From Macrocybe gigantea (Eukaryota > Basidiomycota > Agaricomycetes > Agaricales > Callistosporiaceae), in the NCBI GenBank assembly GCA_011319805.1, contig SJRY01000229.1, positions 682,001-746,000 on the forward strand: a DNA stretch of 64,000 bases. The letters are read 5' to 3'. Below are positions 22,151 through 32,910 of the stretch, in pieces. How positions within the stretch are numbered: position 1 is the stretch's first letter; every line of letters starts with the position of its first letter. Position numbers and translations under genes: made by a program. The notes beneath the pieces were generated by a model. That model was given only the letters and a program-made list of their open reading frames with translations, had not been told where the DNA came from and searched no databases.

Positions 22151-25100
22151 AGGACCCTGAATAGCTGTTCGAGCGCTCGGTCTTGACCAATCAACTCGTA
22201 ACGCATCCGTGTCAGCGGTCGGAAGAATGATCGGTGAATGAGTGCGGATGTTCTCCGCGTGTGCGCTGCATCCGCCCGCTCCACGTAGTACCTTGGAGAA
22301 TCCAGGGTAGAATGGCTATGTCCAGGAGCAATTTATGGAATACGTACCTAGTCGCTGGATCCATGCTGCCCAGCAGAGTTGCGTCTAAACCTGATTTTCG
22401 CACATCCGAGTCGGAACACGCAGGAGAGTTCGGTTGCTTCTTAAGAGCTATTGGATCGGCTCCGTATGCCAGCAACGTCTTGACAATCTCCATCTTGTGC
22501 GTGAGCTGGTTATTTGTCAAGGCGAACTGCAGAGCTGTCTGCGGGCCGACAGAGTCATTTGGTCCGGCATCGCCATTTTCCAAGGCTTCCTTTACTTGCT
22601 TGACTTCATCGCTGGCGATGGCAAACATCAACGTAGGCCGCGGAGTGGCTATAGCATACATCGGGGGACGGCGGATGGATGCCGGACGACTGACAGCGCG
22701 ACTAGCAGGACGGCTAGGTGGTCGACTGACGGGCACGCTCTTAGCCACGGGATGGATAGGTCTTCGAATAGTATAATCATAATTAGTTTCATCATTATCT
22801 TCCTCGTCATCTTCTTGAATAAAAGATGGCTCGGATAGACGGCTAAAGGGTCGGGCGGTCAAATAATTTGGATCATGAGAATTGCTGGAACGAGTGTGCC
22901 CTGAACGAACGCTAGGAATGGGTGCAGAATGGGGTGCGTCAAAATTTCTTAAATGGCGTAATTGATATGTCGACGATAAAGGAGACGGCCACGGATCCTC
23001 GGAATTGGACTGGGTATTAGATACGTGTTCTGGTATCGATGAAGCTGAAAAAAATTGCTGAAGCGATGATTTCAGACACAGATTGGCCTTGGTTGTTGTA
23101 GGATACTTGTTCCCTTACCAAAGGATTGTTTGACAGCGAACTGCGTGATGGTACATTGGCAAATGATATAGATGCACGATGAAGACTCCCTAAAACACAA
23201 AAATCAGCAACGCAAAAATGGCAATACAGGGAGTACCGACGACGATGAACTGAAAAGTTAGTTATGTGAGATGGTGCTGAAGCTAATTTCAATCCCAAAA
23301 TACTGGACTAATGCACCCGATCAGCCCTTGAAATGAAGCAGTTGGTGACAGACGACAAACAAGTCTCAGAGGCCGTAGTCCACCAGTGGACGGATCTGGT
23401 GAGGCAGCTCCATCACTTTGGGAGTCCATTACAGGGTGTGAAATGGCATTAAAATCCGTTCTTGATGTACGGTTGGGGGCGAATGAAGACCTGCTTGTGC
23501 GTTTCTTTACGGACAAATTAACAATATATGATCATGAGAACCGTGAAGGCCGCACCGATGCAATGGAAGGTCTGAAACCGAAAGGAACCTTTTTAGAAGA
23601 TGGAAGCTCTGCAATATCGGGTTCCGGCGCGCTATCGGGGCTCCATATCGAGCGTTCTTGCGAAGGGGCGGAAAACGGAGATATTCGCCCCGCCAACGCA
23701 GACCCGTTGGAAGCCGCTGGAGATGCCAAGGACGTAGGCGAATCTGCATTTAGAGTATTTGAATGAGAGGGGCGGATCGGGGGTGGTGTGAAAACCCTTT
23801 CACGCAGGAGGCCAACCGGCGGTGTCTGCAAACTAGGTGGTTTTATTGCGGAGCTTTGGACGGCCGAGGCGATGGCAGAAGTCTCATGCTCTATAGGAAA
23901 AGCAGAGTAATTGTCATAGATAGATTGAAGAGTGTCATTCTCCAGATTGGCAGGTGCAGGACTGATCAGATACGCCAATCGCGCAGTGGGACTGTCAACA
24001 ATTGCTTGATCACATCCATCTTGATACCTTCCTTGCGCAAGACCACCAACGATGGAATGATCTGCCGTGGAAAAAGATGTACGGGTAATGCCATCTTCCA
24101 TTGCAGGTTCTGCACCTATTTCATTGGCTTGATCGAAGGAGAGTTGGGTAACGTCTGTATCACCAAAGTTCGCCGTTACAGAATCGTTAGTCTGAGCGAG
24201 AGATACTTGAGTCACGTCCATCGCTGGTACGGGACCTTGAGTCGCCGCTTCTAGAGTTGTCAGGTGGTCGGCGTGATCCGTTAATAATTGTATTGCGTCG
24301 TGATCCCCTGTGCTCATTTCGTTAACGGCGAGTGTTTCTTCGACTTCGAAGCGGAAGACTGGGCGATGTCATCGTCTTCAACATACGGGAAGGAGAAGGG
24401 ATGCCCGGAGTCATACGGGGCATGCGAGTCAAGCTTTGGCGTCGAGCTATGCCGCCGCGATGGTAAATTAAAAGAGGCTTCTTCTGAGATGTGGAAACTC
24501 GTTTGTTCTTCCACATCCCATATATGCGTCGAACCATCCCCACAGGACTCGTCAAGACTGATTTTGTCATGTGAAGCATCCTCTTCCGCTGCGTTTTCTG
24601 ATGCAGCGCCAGCAGACTCTTCGTTCAGCAATACATTCTGTGGCGATGCCGGGCTCTGAGTTAATGTCCCAATCTCCTCTGGCGAATGAGCGCGCGTATC
24701 ATGGGGCGAGTCTAGGCTCACGAGAGATGTCGACTCGGAGCTTGACTCCTCAGGTGATGGCTCATTCGAGAGGAATGCGCTTAAGCGCGGAGACAAGACC
24801 CTTGCAGCTGGAGCACCAAAGGGTGACGAAAGGAGTTCAAATGTGGAATTGATTGGACTCCTTGGAGGGGAGGTCGCAAACGGATTTTTCCATGTATCGG
24901 CATATCCAGAATCAATAGAATCCTCATCCTTGGAGATGACATCAAATTCCGGTTGATTTAAAGTCACCAGATGGGGATCAGACGGTTCAACGGGAGGGAG
25001 AAGAGTAAGAGGTTGAGCACTTGACGTGGGCCTGCCTGAGAGTGTTTCTCTTTTGTCATCGGGAGAGTGGATGATGGGAACTGCCGTGGGCTGAGTTTCG

Positions 25101-25668
25101 GTCGCAGAGAGCGGTGCATGAGTGGACGCGGCATCCACCTTGTTTCCTTCTGTGAGAGTCAAAGGACTGCCAGAGGCTTTAACCGTCAAGATGTCTTCAT
25201 CATGTTCGGAAGGTAAGGAGCCGTTCGTAGCAGTGATTGTGACCTCCTCCGACGCATTGTTTCCATCGGTGGTGCTCGAGGCTACTTGGTCAAGAACAGG
25301 CTGCTCCTGCTCTTGTTCCATTTCTTCATGCTCTTCATCAGAGTCATCTCCAATGACGTCCCTCAGAGCATGCAAAAGGCCTGAAATCCGTGGAGAACGT
25401 GGCGGAGACTTGACGGAACGCGGTGACTGGATGGTAATAGTTGGCGGCTTGCTGGGAGTTTTCTGGGCGGCGGGAATGGCGGTCGGCTCCTTGACAGTAA
25501 CCGTATGCAAGAAATTGCACGACTCCTCAAAGAGACAGCGTCCTTGCTGGTAAAATGGACATGGTCGCGCTAGGTGGTTGTTCGTAAGCCAAGCTCGTTA
25601 GAGAAAACGCATGAACCACCGAGAGCGCACTCACTCTTGACTCGCCACGCAGGTTCCGGCCGAGCCAT
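21098..25668 (-). CDS. CCCH zinc finger - ankyrin - ClpB/SKD3-type AAA+ fusion protein
   Basis: One long gene of about 1,300 residues. Exon 1 (25635-25668, MARPEPAWRVK) splices over 25570-25634 into a CCCH finger: C15-x7-C23-x5-C29-x3-H33 in CPFYQQGRCLFEESCNFLH. About 900 disordered residues follow, rich in Ser, Pro and acidic residues (repeated SPRSPRI, DDSDEE and SSSES types). Two ankyrin repeats come next (PTLMFAIASDEVKQVKEAL, GPQTALQFAL, EIVKTLLAYGADP). The AAA+ domain has YELIGQDRALEQLFRVL, Walker A GPSGHGKSLMARK, Walker B CVVVLDEIEKT, sensor IWLATSNLGHD and a ClpB D2-like lid ending YRAVSNQLVDLI. The layout recalls human CLPB/SKD3 (ankyrin plus AAA+ disaggregase) with an RNA-binding finger added. 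Single-base losses are apparent near 24317, 22148 and 21907. The splice at 23240-23350 is uncertain. Confidence 0.78.
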
Positions 25669-25867
25669 CGACAGACATTGACTTGCAGCAAATAGGAGCA
25701 AAAGGAACGAAAGAATACCGAGGAGAAAATGGTCGTCGTCAAAAGAAACTGGCCCTGACTTGCTGCAGTCCCAGTTTGTTTCCGCGTTGCGGTGACCAAG
25801 TTCAACCACCACAATGTCACGTGTTCGTATCCCTTCTTCCCAAGCGCCAACTTGGACCTTTGCTCTG
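25669..25867. promoter_or_regulatory. Shared divergent promoter, CCCH-ankyrin-AAA / glutaredoxin-like
   Basis: 199 bases separate the two start codons, so both genes must be driven from here or from each other's leaders. I see no clear TATA box. Confidence 0.45.
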
Positions 25868-26281
25868 ATGGCAGCCAGGCTATCGCGAATTCCGAGGCTG
25901 ACTCTGTTTTCCGGTCCAAACTGCTCTCTTTGTGATGTAAGTCTATTTAATCGGGGACAATCCAATTGGTCTCAACTTTTCTTAGATTGCGAAAGCCGAA
26001 TTGGCCAAAGTCAAACAAACTGTATGTTGTTAGGCCTGGAGTGCAACTTGAACAACGACTAACATTCCTTTGCAAAGCGTCCGTTTGAGCTGGACACGAT
26101 CAACATCCAGGATCCAGGCCAAGAAAGGTGGAAGAAGAAATACGTCTACTGGATTCCCGCTCTTCACGTCGAGGGCAAGGAAGTCGCGAAAGGCCGTTGG
26201 GATGCGCAGGCAGTTCATCAAGCCCTCGACAAATGGGAGAAATTGCGCATCGAGAATGCGGTAGAGAACCCGGAGAATTGA
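25868..26281 (+). CDS. Glutaredoxin-like protein (DUF836 / C5orf63 type)
   Basis: Small thioredoxin-fold protein of about 110 residues in three exons (introns 25937-25985 and 26022-26077). It opens MAARLSRIPRLTLFSGPNCSL, with the redox motif CSLC, then DIAKAELAKVKQ, RPFELDTINIQDPGQERW, KKYVYWIPALHVEGKEVAKG and a helical end DAQAVHQALDKWEK. The Tyr-Trp-Ile-Pro in front of the glutathione-side strand carries the cis-Pro typical of the fold. The family is widespread in fungi. A basic N-terminus hints at mitochondrial location, but this is inference. Intact; stop at 26279-26281. It is divergent from the AAA+ gene and runs into the zinc-knuckle gene on the same strand. Confidence 0.88.
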
Positions 26282-27423
26282 GAGACGTTGACAATGATAG
26301 AACGCATGATCATAACTATGTGGCGAGTTTCTTTTTCGACAGCGAGCTGCCTTCCAATTTGGAATTTTGGGGTGTCTATGAGCGTGCCACCACCTCCGTC
26401 CTGGGTGAGACGTCCGATCTTGAAACTGAAAACGTCGGTATAGTTCCTCAAGACGCCCCACGTTGCTTTAACTGTGGCGAACCTGGTCACGTCGCATCAA
26501 CATGTTCATATCCTAGAAACCGCGAACTCATTACCCTCTCCCGCCAATATTTCGAGTTCTACAAAGCCCTAAATTCTTCCGCCGAGTTTGGTCAACGCCT
26601 GCATACCGTCGAGGAATGGCGGCGCCGGCGGCTCGAATGGCTGGACACCTTTCAGCCAGGTGAGATTCGTGGTGAGCTGCTCCGGGAAGCCATTGGTGGC
26701 AGCGATCCTGATTGGCTTGCAAATATGGCGATTTGGGGCTACCCTCGAGGCTGGGTAGGCTTGCGAGACCCGAGAGAGCATGTTCGAGAGAAGATTTGGT
26801 GTCAGTACACTGGAGAATCTTCCGGTTCCGGTGCTGAAGACGAAGACGATCAATTTTTAATTTTTGGCGACGACGAGTCCGTTGAACGAGTGCCTATCGA
26901 TCTCAGCTCCATCACAAATTCGCAATTTTGTATATCTCAGCCAGATGCAAACGAATTTCTGGCCGAGTCTAGCACCCTTGCATCTTCATCAGCTCCCTCT
27001 GAAACCGACGACACCCCACCCCCGCAGCCGATCCGTTGGGCGCAATACCCGTCTACTCATTTTTCCTCTCAACTCCTTCCTATCTACACGGGTAATCGGC
27101 TTCCTCCGGTATCCTACATCGCAAGTTCGACCTTTACGGAGGAGCGGAGAGACCTTTGGCTGCGTGTTCTCTCTGGTTTTAGTGCGGATGCTAAATCGCA
27201 TCCACGGAGACGTCCTGAAGCATTCGATTCCTATGATGCCAATTCTCTTTCACAACCTCCACCACCTACTACGGAACCGCCTCCACTGCCTCCTAGCTCT
27301 CCCCTTTATATCGACCCTCCGCCTGTACCCCTTGAATCTCCAAGGAATCGACTACAGACGGGTCCGAGCTTGCCTATTCATGATGCAGAAGCAAGCGACA
27401 TGGAATTCTCAGATAGCGATTGA
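26233..27423 (+). CDS. Zinc-knuckle (CCHC) and PSP proline-rich protein, ZCCHC8-like
   Basis: Open frame with a CCHC knuckle (CFNCGEPGHVASTC) followed by RNRELITLSRQYFEFYKAL and then a PSP-type region (FQPGEIRGELLREAIG, NMAIWGYPRGWVGLRDPREH). The tail is acidic and very proline-rich, and ends EASDMEFSDSD. This order matches ZCCHC8, a partner in nuclear RNA surveillance (NEXT complex), so an RNA-processing role in the nucleus is likely. The start is uncertain. The only in-frame ATG is at 26233, inside the last exon of the glutaredoxin-like gene. Alternatives are an unseen 5' exon or a base missing near 26290. The ORF is a single exon from there to TGA 27421-27423. Confidence 0.75.
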   Translation: MGEIAHRECGREPGELRDVDNDRTHDHNYVASFFFDSELPSNLEFWGVYERATTSVLGETSDLETENVGIVPQDAPRCFNCGEPGHVASTCSYPRNRELITLSRQYFEFYKALNSSAEFGQRLHTVEEWRRRRLEWLDTFQPGEIRGELLREAIGGSDPDWLANMAIWGYPRGWVGLRDPREHVREKIWCQYTGESSGSGAEDEDDQFLIFGDDESVERVPIDLSSITNSQFCISQPDANEFLAESSTLASSSAPSETDDTPPPQPIRWAQYPSTHFSSQLLPIYTGNRLPPVSYIASSTFTEERRDLWLRVLSGFSADAKSHPRRRPEAFDSYDANSLSQPPPPTTEPPPLPPSSPLYIDPPPVPLESPRNRLQTGPSLPIHDAEASDMEFSDSD

Positions 27424-28080
27424 AACAGGAAGTCAGGACGCTGGTTTTGGGCGGGAATGAAGCATAATGCACTTTCTGCGTATATCCACCACGATCTACA
27501 TTTTGGGTGAGACCTCGGGCGTGGTACCTTCCAAATTGAGCACAACGCTGCTTTCCATCTTGACAAGCACAAAGGCAAAAAAGAAACATATTATACTATT
27601 TCGCAGAGTCGCTGACTGGTCACAATCACACTTCTAAGCGAAACTTGCTAGTATCTTGTATCCATGCCTGCCGATAGTTTCAAATTGGCGAGAAAGTTAT
27701 GCGCCTTCCAATGCATTACATTAAACGAGTCCTCGCCCAAGGAGGAGCTCGGTAAACTTTTACAGATACAACAAAAGAAAGACATCTATGATACAGCATT
27801 AAGCAAACAACGAACGTCCGCGTGAAAAAAAGAAACGGGATGGGTCTATGTAAATGTCCGGATGAGTGGGATACGATGTCAGAAGATGCCATGACCTATG
27901 TCAGGGCACGATGCGTGATGTCGCAATGCAAGCAAGAGTCCGGCCGTGGCGTGGAACGTGTAACGTCAAAACGTCGTGCGAAGCGGTGAGTGGTGAGTCG
28001 GTTAGTAATGTACATAACGTGGCGCAACGCGCGAAGTCGTGCAAAGCGGCGAAGATGGGTGACGGCGGACAGCGCGCGTT
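27424..28080. other. Convergent intergenic region
   Basis: 3' ends of the zinc-knuckle gene and the DUF7598-like gene. No coding potential or repeat is visible. Confidence 0.5.
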
Positions 28081-29410
28081 CTAGATGGCGGTGGGACTGG
28101 ACTTGAACCGCACGGGCGTCTGCGACCGCGAAGCGGACTCGTGCTCATATTCATGCTCGTTTCCATGCTCTGATGAAGCCACGGGCGGGTCGACGCTCTG
28201 CCTGCTCGCGCGGAATGGCGAGGCAAAGCTGGACGAGGACGACGCAACGGAGGCGCTTCGCTTCACGTTGGACTGAGGCGGCGGGGTCACGTAGCGCGGC
28301 AGTGATTCCTCCGGTCTTTGAAGTATAAATCCTGCAATAAAAAAAATAATTCAATACCTGACAAAAACGCCAACAAAGACACCAAACAAAGTCCTACCTC
28401 TCAACCCGGCAGCTTTCTCGCCCTGCCTTCCGAACCCATACCCTGCCTTCTCGCCCGCTCTCCAAGAGTTAAACTCGGCCGTATCGGGACGCTCCTTCTC
28501 GTCCGCGGACCTGCCGCTGAACTGGCGTGCGACGTACGCGGGGGACGCGCCTACAAAGGTCGGGCGGGTGTCCGTCGCAGTGGGGAGGATGCCCTTCGCC
28601 TCCTCGCGCCACGAGGTGACGGAGCGCTTGCGCTTGGCCTTTTCGCGGAAGATGAGCCCGAGGAGCATGTTGAGGCAGCCGACGGCGAAGAGCAGGAACG
28701 CGGCGACGAGCGTAAAGTCGTCGACGTGGTGCGAGAGGATCTGCGTCGAGATTCTGCGATTGGCGACGTCAGCGACGAGATGAGCTGGCAGATCGGAAAG
28801 ATGGACTTACAGGCACTGGAAGATACCGAGAGCACCGAGGCCAAAGTCCTTGCCGAGGACTGGAAAGTAACGATCGAAGAAAGCTGAAGGCCAGCTAATC
28901 TCGGACACTGGCAGGCCGGGACCATGAGCGAACACGATATTCAACGGGACAGAAAGCAGGACGTACGGAAGAGACCACGGTCTGGAAAATGATCAAAAGG
29001 CTGGCGACGACGGCCCAAAAGACGCCCGCAGGTTGGTTGGGCACCGTGCTTCCCCTAACGCGAATGCACATCCCTCATCAGCCATGCTGCCCGCCTTTCC
29101 AGTCACGAGAGACGAAGAGAAAGAACGCACTCGATGTAATCACAATCCACATGATCCGCAACGCCGTCCGAATGGGCCATGAACGCGTTCACGGCCTTGA
29201 TATTGGTGGCCATGACGAAGATCGTGCTGGCAAAGACGAGAATGAGGGAGATGATGCTGAGCACGCGCACTGCGTTCAAGCCGATGAAAAAGTCTGTCAA
29301 TGCGCACGAAATGCAAAAATAAAAAATCAGCTCGTTATTCTCTCTAACGCCAGAATAACCACCGAAAATCGAAAAAGAGACAGGCACTCACATGCACGAG
29401 GAGGAATCAT
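28081..29410 (-). CDS. Four-pass integral membrane protein, DUF7598-like
   Basis: Mushroom-type membrane protein of unknown function. Exon 1 (29393-29410 region, MIPPRA) splices over 29294-29391 into FFIGLNAVRVLSIISLILVF, the first membrane helix. VPNQPAGVFWAVVASLLIIF, GKDFGLGALGIFQCLIST and DDFTLVAAFLLFAVGCLNML are the later helices. A basic cytoplasmic FREKAKRKRSVTSWREEAK follows. A flexible tail (PTFVGASPAYVARQFSGRSA) continues across a final intron to a Ser-rich, acidic end with EHGNEHEYEHES, VRFKSSPTAI and TAG at 28081-28083. About five introns join in frame. The donor before SEISWPSAFF has two equally possible positions, 12 bases apart. Intact. A good TATA box lies about 290 bases upstream. 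Confidence 0.8.
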
Positions 29411-30660
29411 GTCTGTACGCTACTTGAAAAATATATAAGAGAGCGTCGGCGTCGATGTGTCGTTCGAGCGGTGGTGTGTGTGTGCGTATGCGTGTAAATC
29501 GTCCAGGAGCAACAATCGTTTTTACGAATCAATCCGTCTCGTGTGTCGAGGCAAAATAAGAAGTATATAGCAGAAGACGTGTGACCCAGCACGAAACAGA
29601 AAAAGCAGCCAAAAACCCGAAAGAAACGTTCGAGAGGCGATGGAAAAGCGGTCGAGCAATGAGAAAAAATAGGACCCCTCAAGTGGCACACGCCGCAGCC
29701 TTTTATACCGGCCACGAACAACAAAAGGGAAAAACTCGGGACAGCGTGCCCGTAAGGACAATTAGGACAGGCCATTGTGGGTGTTTGGCAAACATCGCAT
29801 TTTCAGGGAAGGGACAATGAGGAGTCACAGGAGTGCTCGACAATGCCAAATCACACGCTACCCTTGTTCTTTTTCAGGAAGGTGCGTCACAATAGCTTGC
29901 CTTTTATGGTAAACCCTACCACGCTCCCCGAAAACGTGTTCGGACCGACGCCTTGCACGATGCAAACACGTGGAAGGAGGCGCAACGAGCGTTTCACCGG
30001 ACTGCGATATCGCCTCCGCCTCGAGGATCACGGCAATTCATAACCAGGATATCATCATGACGAACGAAGGCGGAAAAAAAAAAAAAAACTACTTGTCATT
30101 TTGGAGATGGTATAAATAATACTTTATGTACACGTACCAAACGGGGGAGTGTCAAGATTACGAGCGAAGATTTAAAAAAAAAAAAAGCGTCAGGTGAATT
30201 GCTGCATCGGTCGTTCGAGGGGAGATAAAGCGAATAGGCCGAATACAAGGACCGGTTGTCGGAAAGAGAGAAAAGGAAAAGTCGTAAAACAGCACACTGT
30301 CGAAACACCCGGAGAATACCCTTCCTTTGCTACAACAGCGTGACCATGAAACCACCAAGAGCATAAGAGACCCCCTCAAAAAAGACAAACATAAAAAAGA
30401 CCATGTTCAGAGATCTCCTTCACCTGACCCCTTCCAACCCAAGCGAACAAGGAAAAGGTGCTCTCTTGAACATGTCGAGACGCGGTATACATTCAGATCG
30501 CCAAAAAAAAAAAAAGAATAAAAGGAAAGAAATTGACTGATGAGGGAGGGCGAGACTCCATCGTCATGAACGGATTATCCATCGTTGACAGTCAAAACTT
30601 GTTTGTGTTTTGTGCACCGCAGTGCTAAAGGGGAAAAAAAAAAGGCGAAGCACGGATTCG
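29411..30660. other. Intergenic with homopolymer runs
   Basis: Promoter and leader of the DUF7598-like gene and the 3' flank of the next minus-strand gene. It contains a GT-rich microsatellite near 29468-29490 and several A runs of 10-15 bases (30073-30087, 30173-30185, 30498-30510). No gene is visible. Confidence 0.55.
29701..29707 (-). promoter_or_regulatory. TATA box, DUF7598-like gene
   Basis: GGTATAAAAGGC read on the minus strand, centred at 29701-29707, about 290 bases upstream of the ATG at 29410. It is a textbook TATA context, but a leader of about 250 bases would be needed. Confidence 0.45.
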
Positions 30661-32338
30661 TCAGGCTGAATATGCAGGTGGAGGCGCAGCAGCAGCAGAC
30701 GACGAAGATGAGGCCTCCACAAGCCGTCCGCCATCAAGATGCACAAGCGGCGGCTTCGACGACTGGTTCGACACCACCAAACGGCCTTTCCCATCCCTCA
30801 ACGGAGCACCCGACGACGACCCCGACGCGGAAGACGACGATCCCGAGGGCGCAGCAAACGCAGCAGCAGCAAGCGAGGGCGAAAAGTCAAACACGTCCGA
30901 GGAAGGCGACATGTTGGCCACCTGCAGGATGCGCTGATCCTGGATGCTCGTCGGACTGCCGGACCGCATGAAATACGAGGACGAAGGCGAGACCGTCGCC
31001 TGATGAGACGCCTCATCAGCAGAGGATCCCATCGCGGCACCAAACGGCGCAAACGGCGCAGCACCGCTGTGCGCACCGGCGCTGCTGCCGGCCCAGTTAT
31101 TGAAGCTGCTCGCGTTGCTTTGTGCATACGAGTTCGAGCCCGCGGACGTGGATCGTCCAAAATCGGGCTGGCGCTGCTGCTGGGAAGACGTCGAAGAGGA
31201 CGTCGGTAGAGGGGGCGGGTAACCGCCGCCGCCACTTGCGAGATCGGTCTGAGTGGCTGCGTCGAGCCTGCAGTAGAGGGGCGCGACGAGCCGGAATGCG
31301 CCGTGCTGACGCTCTGGCCGGGCGAGGGTGAGGGCATGAGGGGTGTGAGGGACGACCGATTCCGGCCATGTCCTTGCGCATGTTGCGAGGCAGACGTGGA
31401 CAAGTTGGCGCTACTCACAGCCACAGCGGGCAGCAACGGCGGCGAATGCGGGGGCGACGCGGGCGTGGGCGCACCGGTGTGTCCTACGAGGCCATATTGG
31501 TACGGCTTGGGCTCGGTGTCGACGTCAAGGGAGAAGCGTTGGCTCGGCTTGTGCGGCGCGACATTGAACATGTCGTCCTTGTCAAAGACGTCGTTCCATC
31601 TATTCCGTCGTTTGCTGCACGAGCGGCAAATCAGTCATAGAAAAGCAGATACCCATAAGGAACAAAAGCGCACAGGATGAACCATATTACCAGCACGATG
31701 GCGATAAGGCCAAAGAAGCCACCGACCGCACCGCCGATGATAGGAGCCAGATTGGTGGTATCCCTGTTCCGGTTCTGCTGGCCCGGGGTTTGAACGGTGA
31801 ACGGGTTCTCAGTCGACGTGGCCGTGACGGTCTGCACGACGACGGATCCATTCGGCTGTGTCGACGACGACTCGCTGGTGATGATGGTCGGAACGGGCGA
31901 GAAGGTCGAAGACGTGTTCGAGGTGGTCGGCGGGGGCTGATTGGACGTCGTATCAGGCGGGCGGTTTATCGGCGTGCAGGACGACCCGAAAAGCGTCGTC
32001 TGTTGCGACGAAGTAACCGTGAACGTGAGCGTCACCGGCACCTCCACAGTCGACGTGCCTCCTATCCATCACAAAACAAGAGGGAAGAAAAAAATAAATG
32101 AGAACAGGTCTCTCCACAAGCGCTGGCGCAGCTGCGCACCTGGGATGGTGGTGAGCGACGTCGACGGCGAACAGGTCGCCGTCTCGCTGCCGATGAGACT
32201 GACACAAGGCCGGGTGATAGTGGAGACGGTAGGCGGCAGTGTCGTGACGGACGTGGTGAAGCTGGTGGACAAGGACGTCGTGACGACCTCATCGGTCCTC
32301 GTCAAAGTCGGAAACGTTGCGCAAGAGCTGTCCGCCAT
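30661..32338 (-). CDS. Ser/Thr-rich single-pass membrane protein, Mid2/Wsc-like layout (one frame change)
   Basis: Cell-surface sensor-like layout without a clear signal peptide. From ATG 32336-32338 there is a Thr/Ser-rich, probably O-mannosylated ectodomain (TEDVVTT-like and TSLTTIPG segments). An intron (32062-32139) leads to more Thr-rich sequence with one Cys pair. The membrane helix APIIGGAVGGFFGLIAIVLV is followed by basic KRRNRWNDVFDKDDMF, split by an intron near 31629-31690. The cytoplasmic tail is Ser/Pro-rich. Near 31233 the frame changes; adding one base after CAAGT gives GGGGYPPPLPTSSS, continuing to SSASGSSSGAPLRDGKGR and AAAPPPAYSA before the stop at 30661. Such proteins often sense wall stress in fungi; that role is inference here. 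Confidence 0.7.
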
Positions 32339-32910
32339 CGAGAATCCTCTTCAACACAACACGATTTCCAATCAGGATTGGCGCGTTCGCGATTCTTGCC
32401 TCAATGCCGCAGAGGCGAAACAACCGATGGTCAAGCCAAGGAAAAAAAGGGCTAGAGGCTTGTTTCTTTTTTTTTATAAATCGAGAGTGAAAAAGGAGTC
32501 GAGCTTTACTGCCACGAACGGAGAGAAAGAGTAGAACGGACGAATACTGGGGAAGGAGGGGTATAAAGAAAGGCAAGGTGCACCCGCAAGCGTCCGTTCT
32601 AAGAAAGAGAAAGAGACAGGAACGATTCGTCCATCTCACAGCCTCGGCAGGGTCACCCCTCCTGTGGCAACTAAACAATGAGGCCACATTCCGGCTTACT
32701 TAATCATTTCTCAACACTCGTAGCTCTCCGTCCTCGTGCCGAATGAATTGTTTCACTCTGAAGCCGGGCCTAAAAGCATCGACGGCGCAGGCTTTGAGCC
32801 GCTGAGCCACGAGGGTCCAGATGGAGCCGAGGCCAAACTCAGATTAATATGCATCCGTGGCAGTGTTCAGGCACAACACCGCCGTTCTCGTGACCTCTTG
32901 TCTTGGTATA
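32339..32910. other. Intergenic
   Basis: Apart from the possible TATA box no feature is supportable. A TGGCTCAGCGG sequence on the minus strand near 32800 looks like half a tRNA D-arm, without a T-arm. Confidence 0.45.
32471..32478 (-). promoter_or_regulatory. Possible TATA box of Ser/Thr-rich membrane gene
   Basis: TATAAAAA read on the minus strand, about 133 bases upstream of the ATG at 32338. It lies in a T run, so chance occurrence is possible. Confidence 0.35.

Noticed and set aside
29460..29500. GT/GC microsatellite as a regulatory or CRISPR-like element
   Set aside because: Simple imperfect dinucleotide tract; no spacer-repeat order.
30739..31209. Long Arg-rich plus-strand frame
   Set aside because: Shadow of the Ser/Ala-rich minus-strand gene; its composition is the reverse-frame image of GC-rich repeats.
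32770..32830. Second tRNA-like half (GTGGCTCAGCGGCTC, minus strand)
   Set aside because: A D-arm-like hairpin only; the anticodon stem and T-arm do not form.
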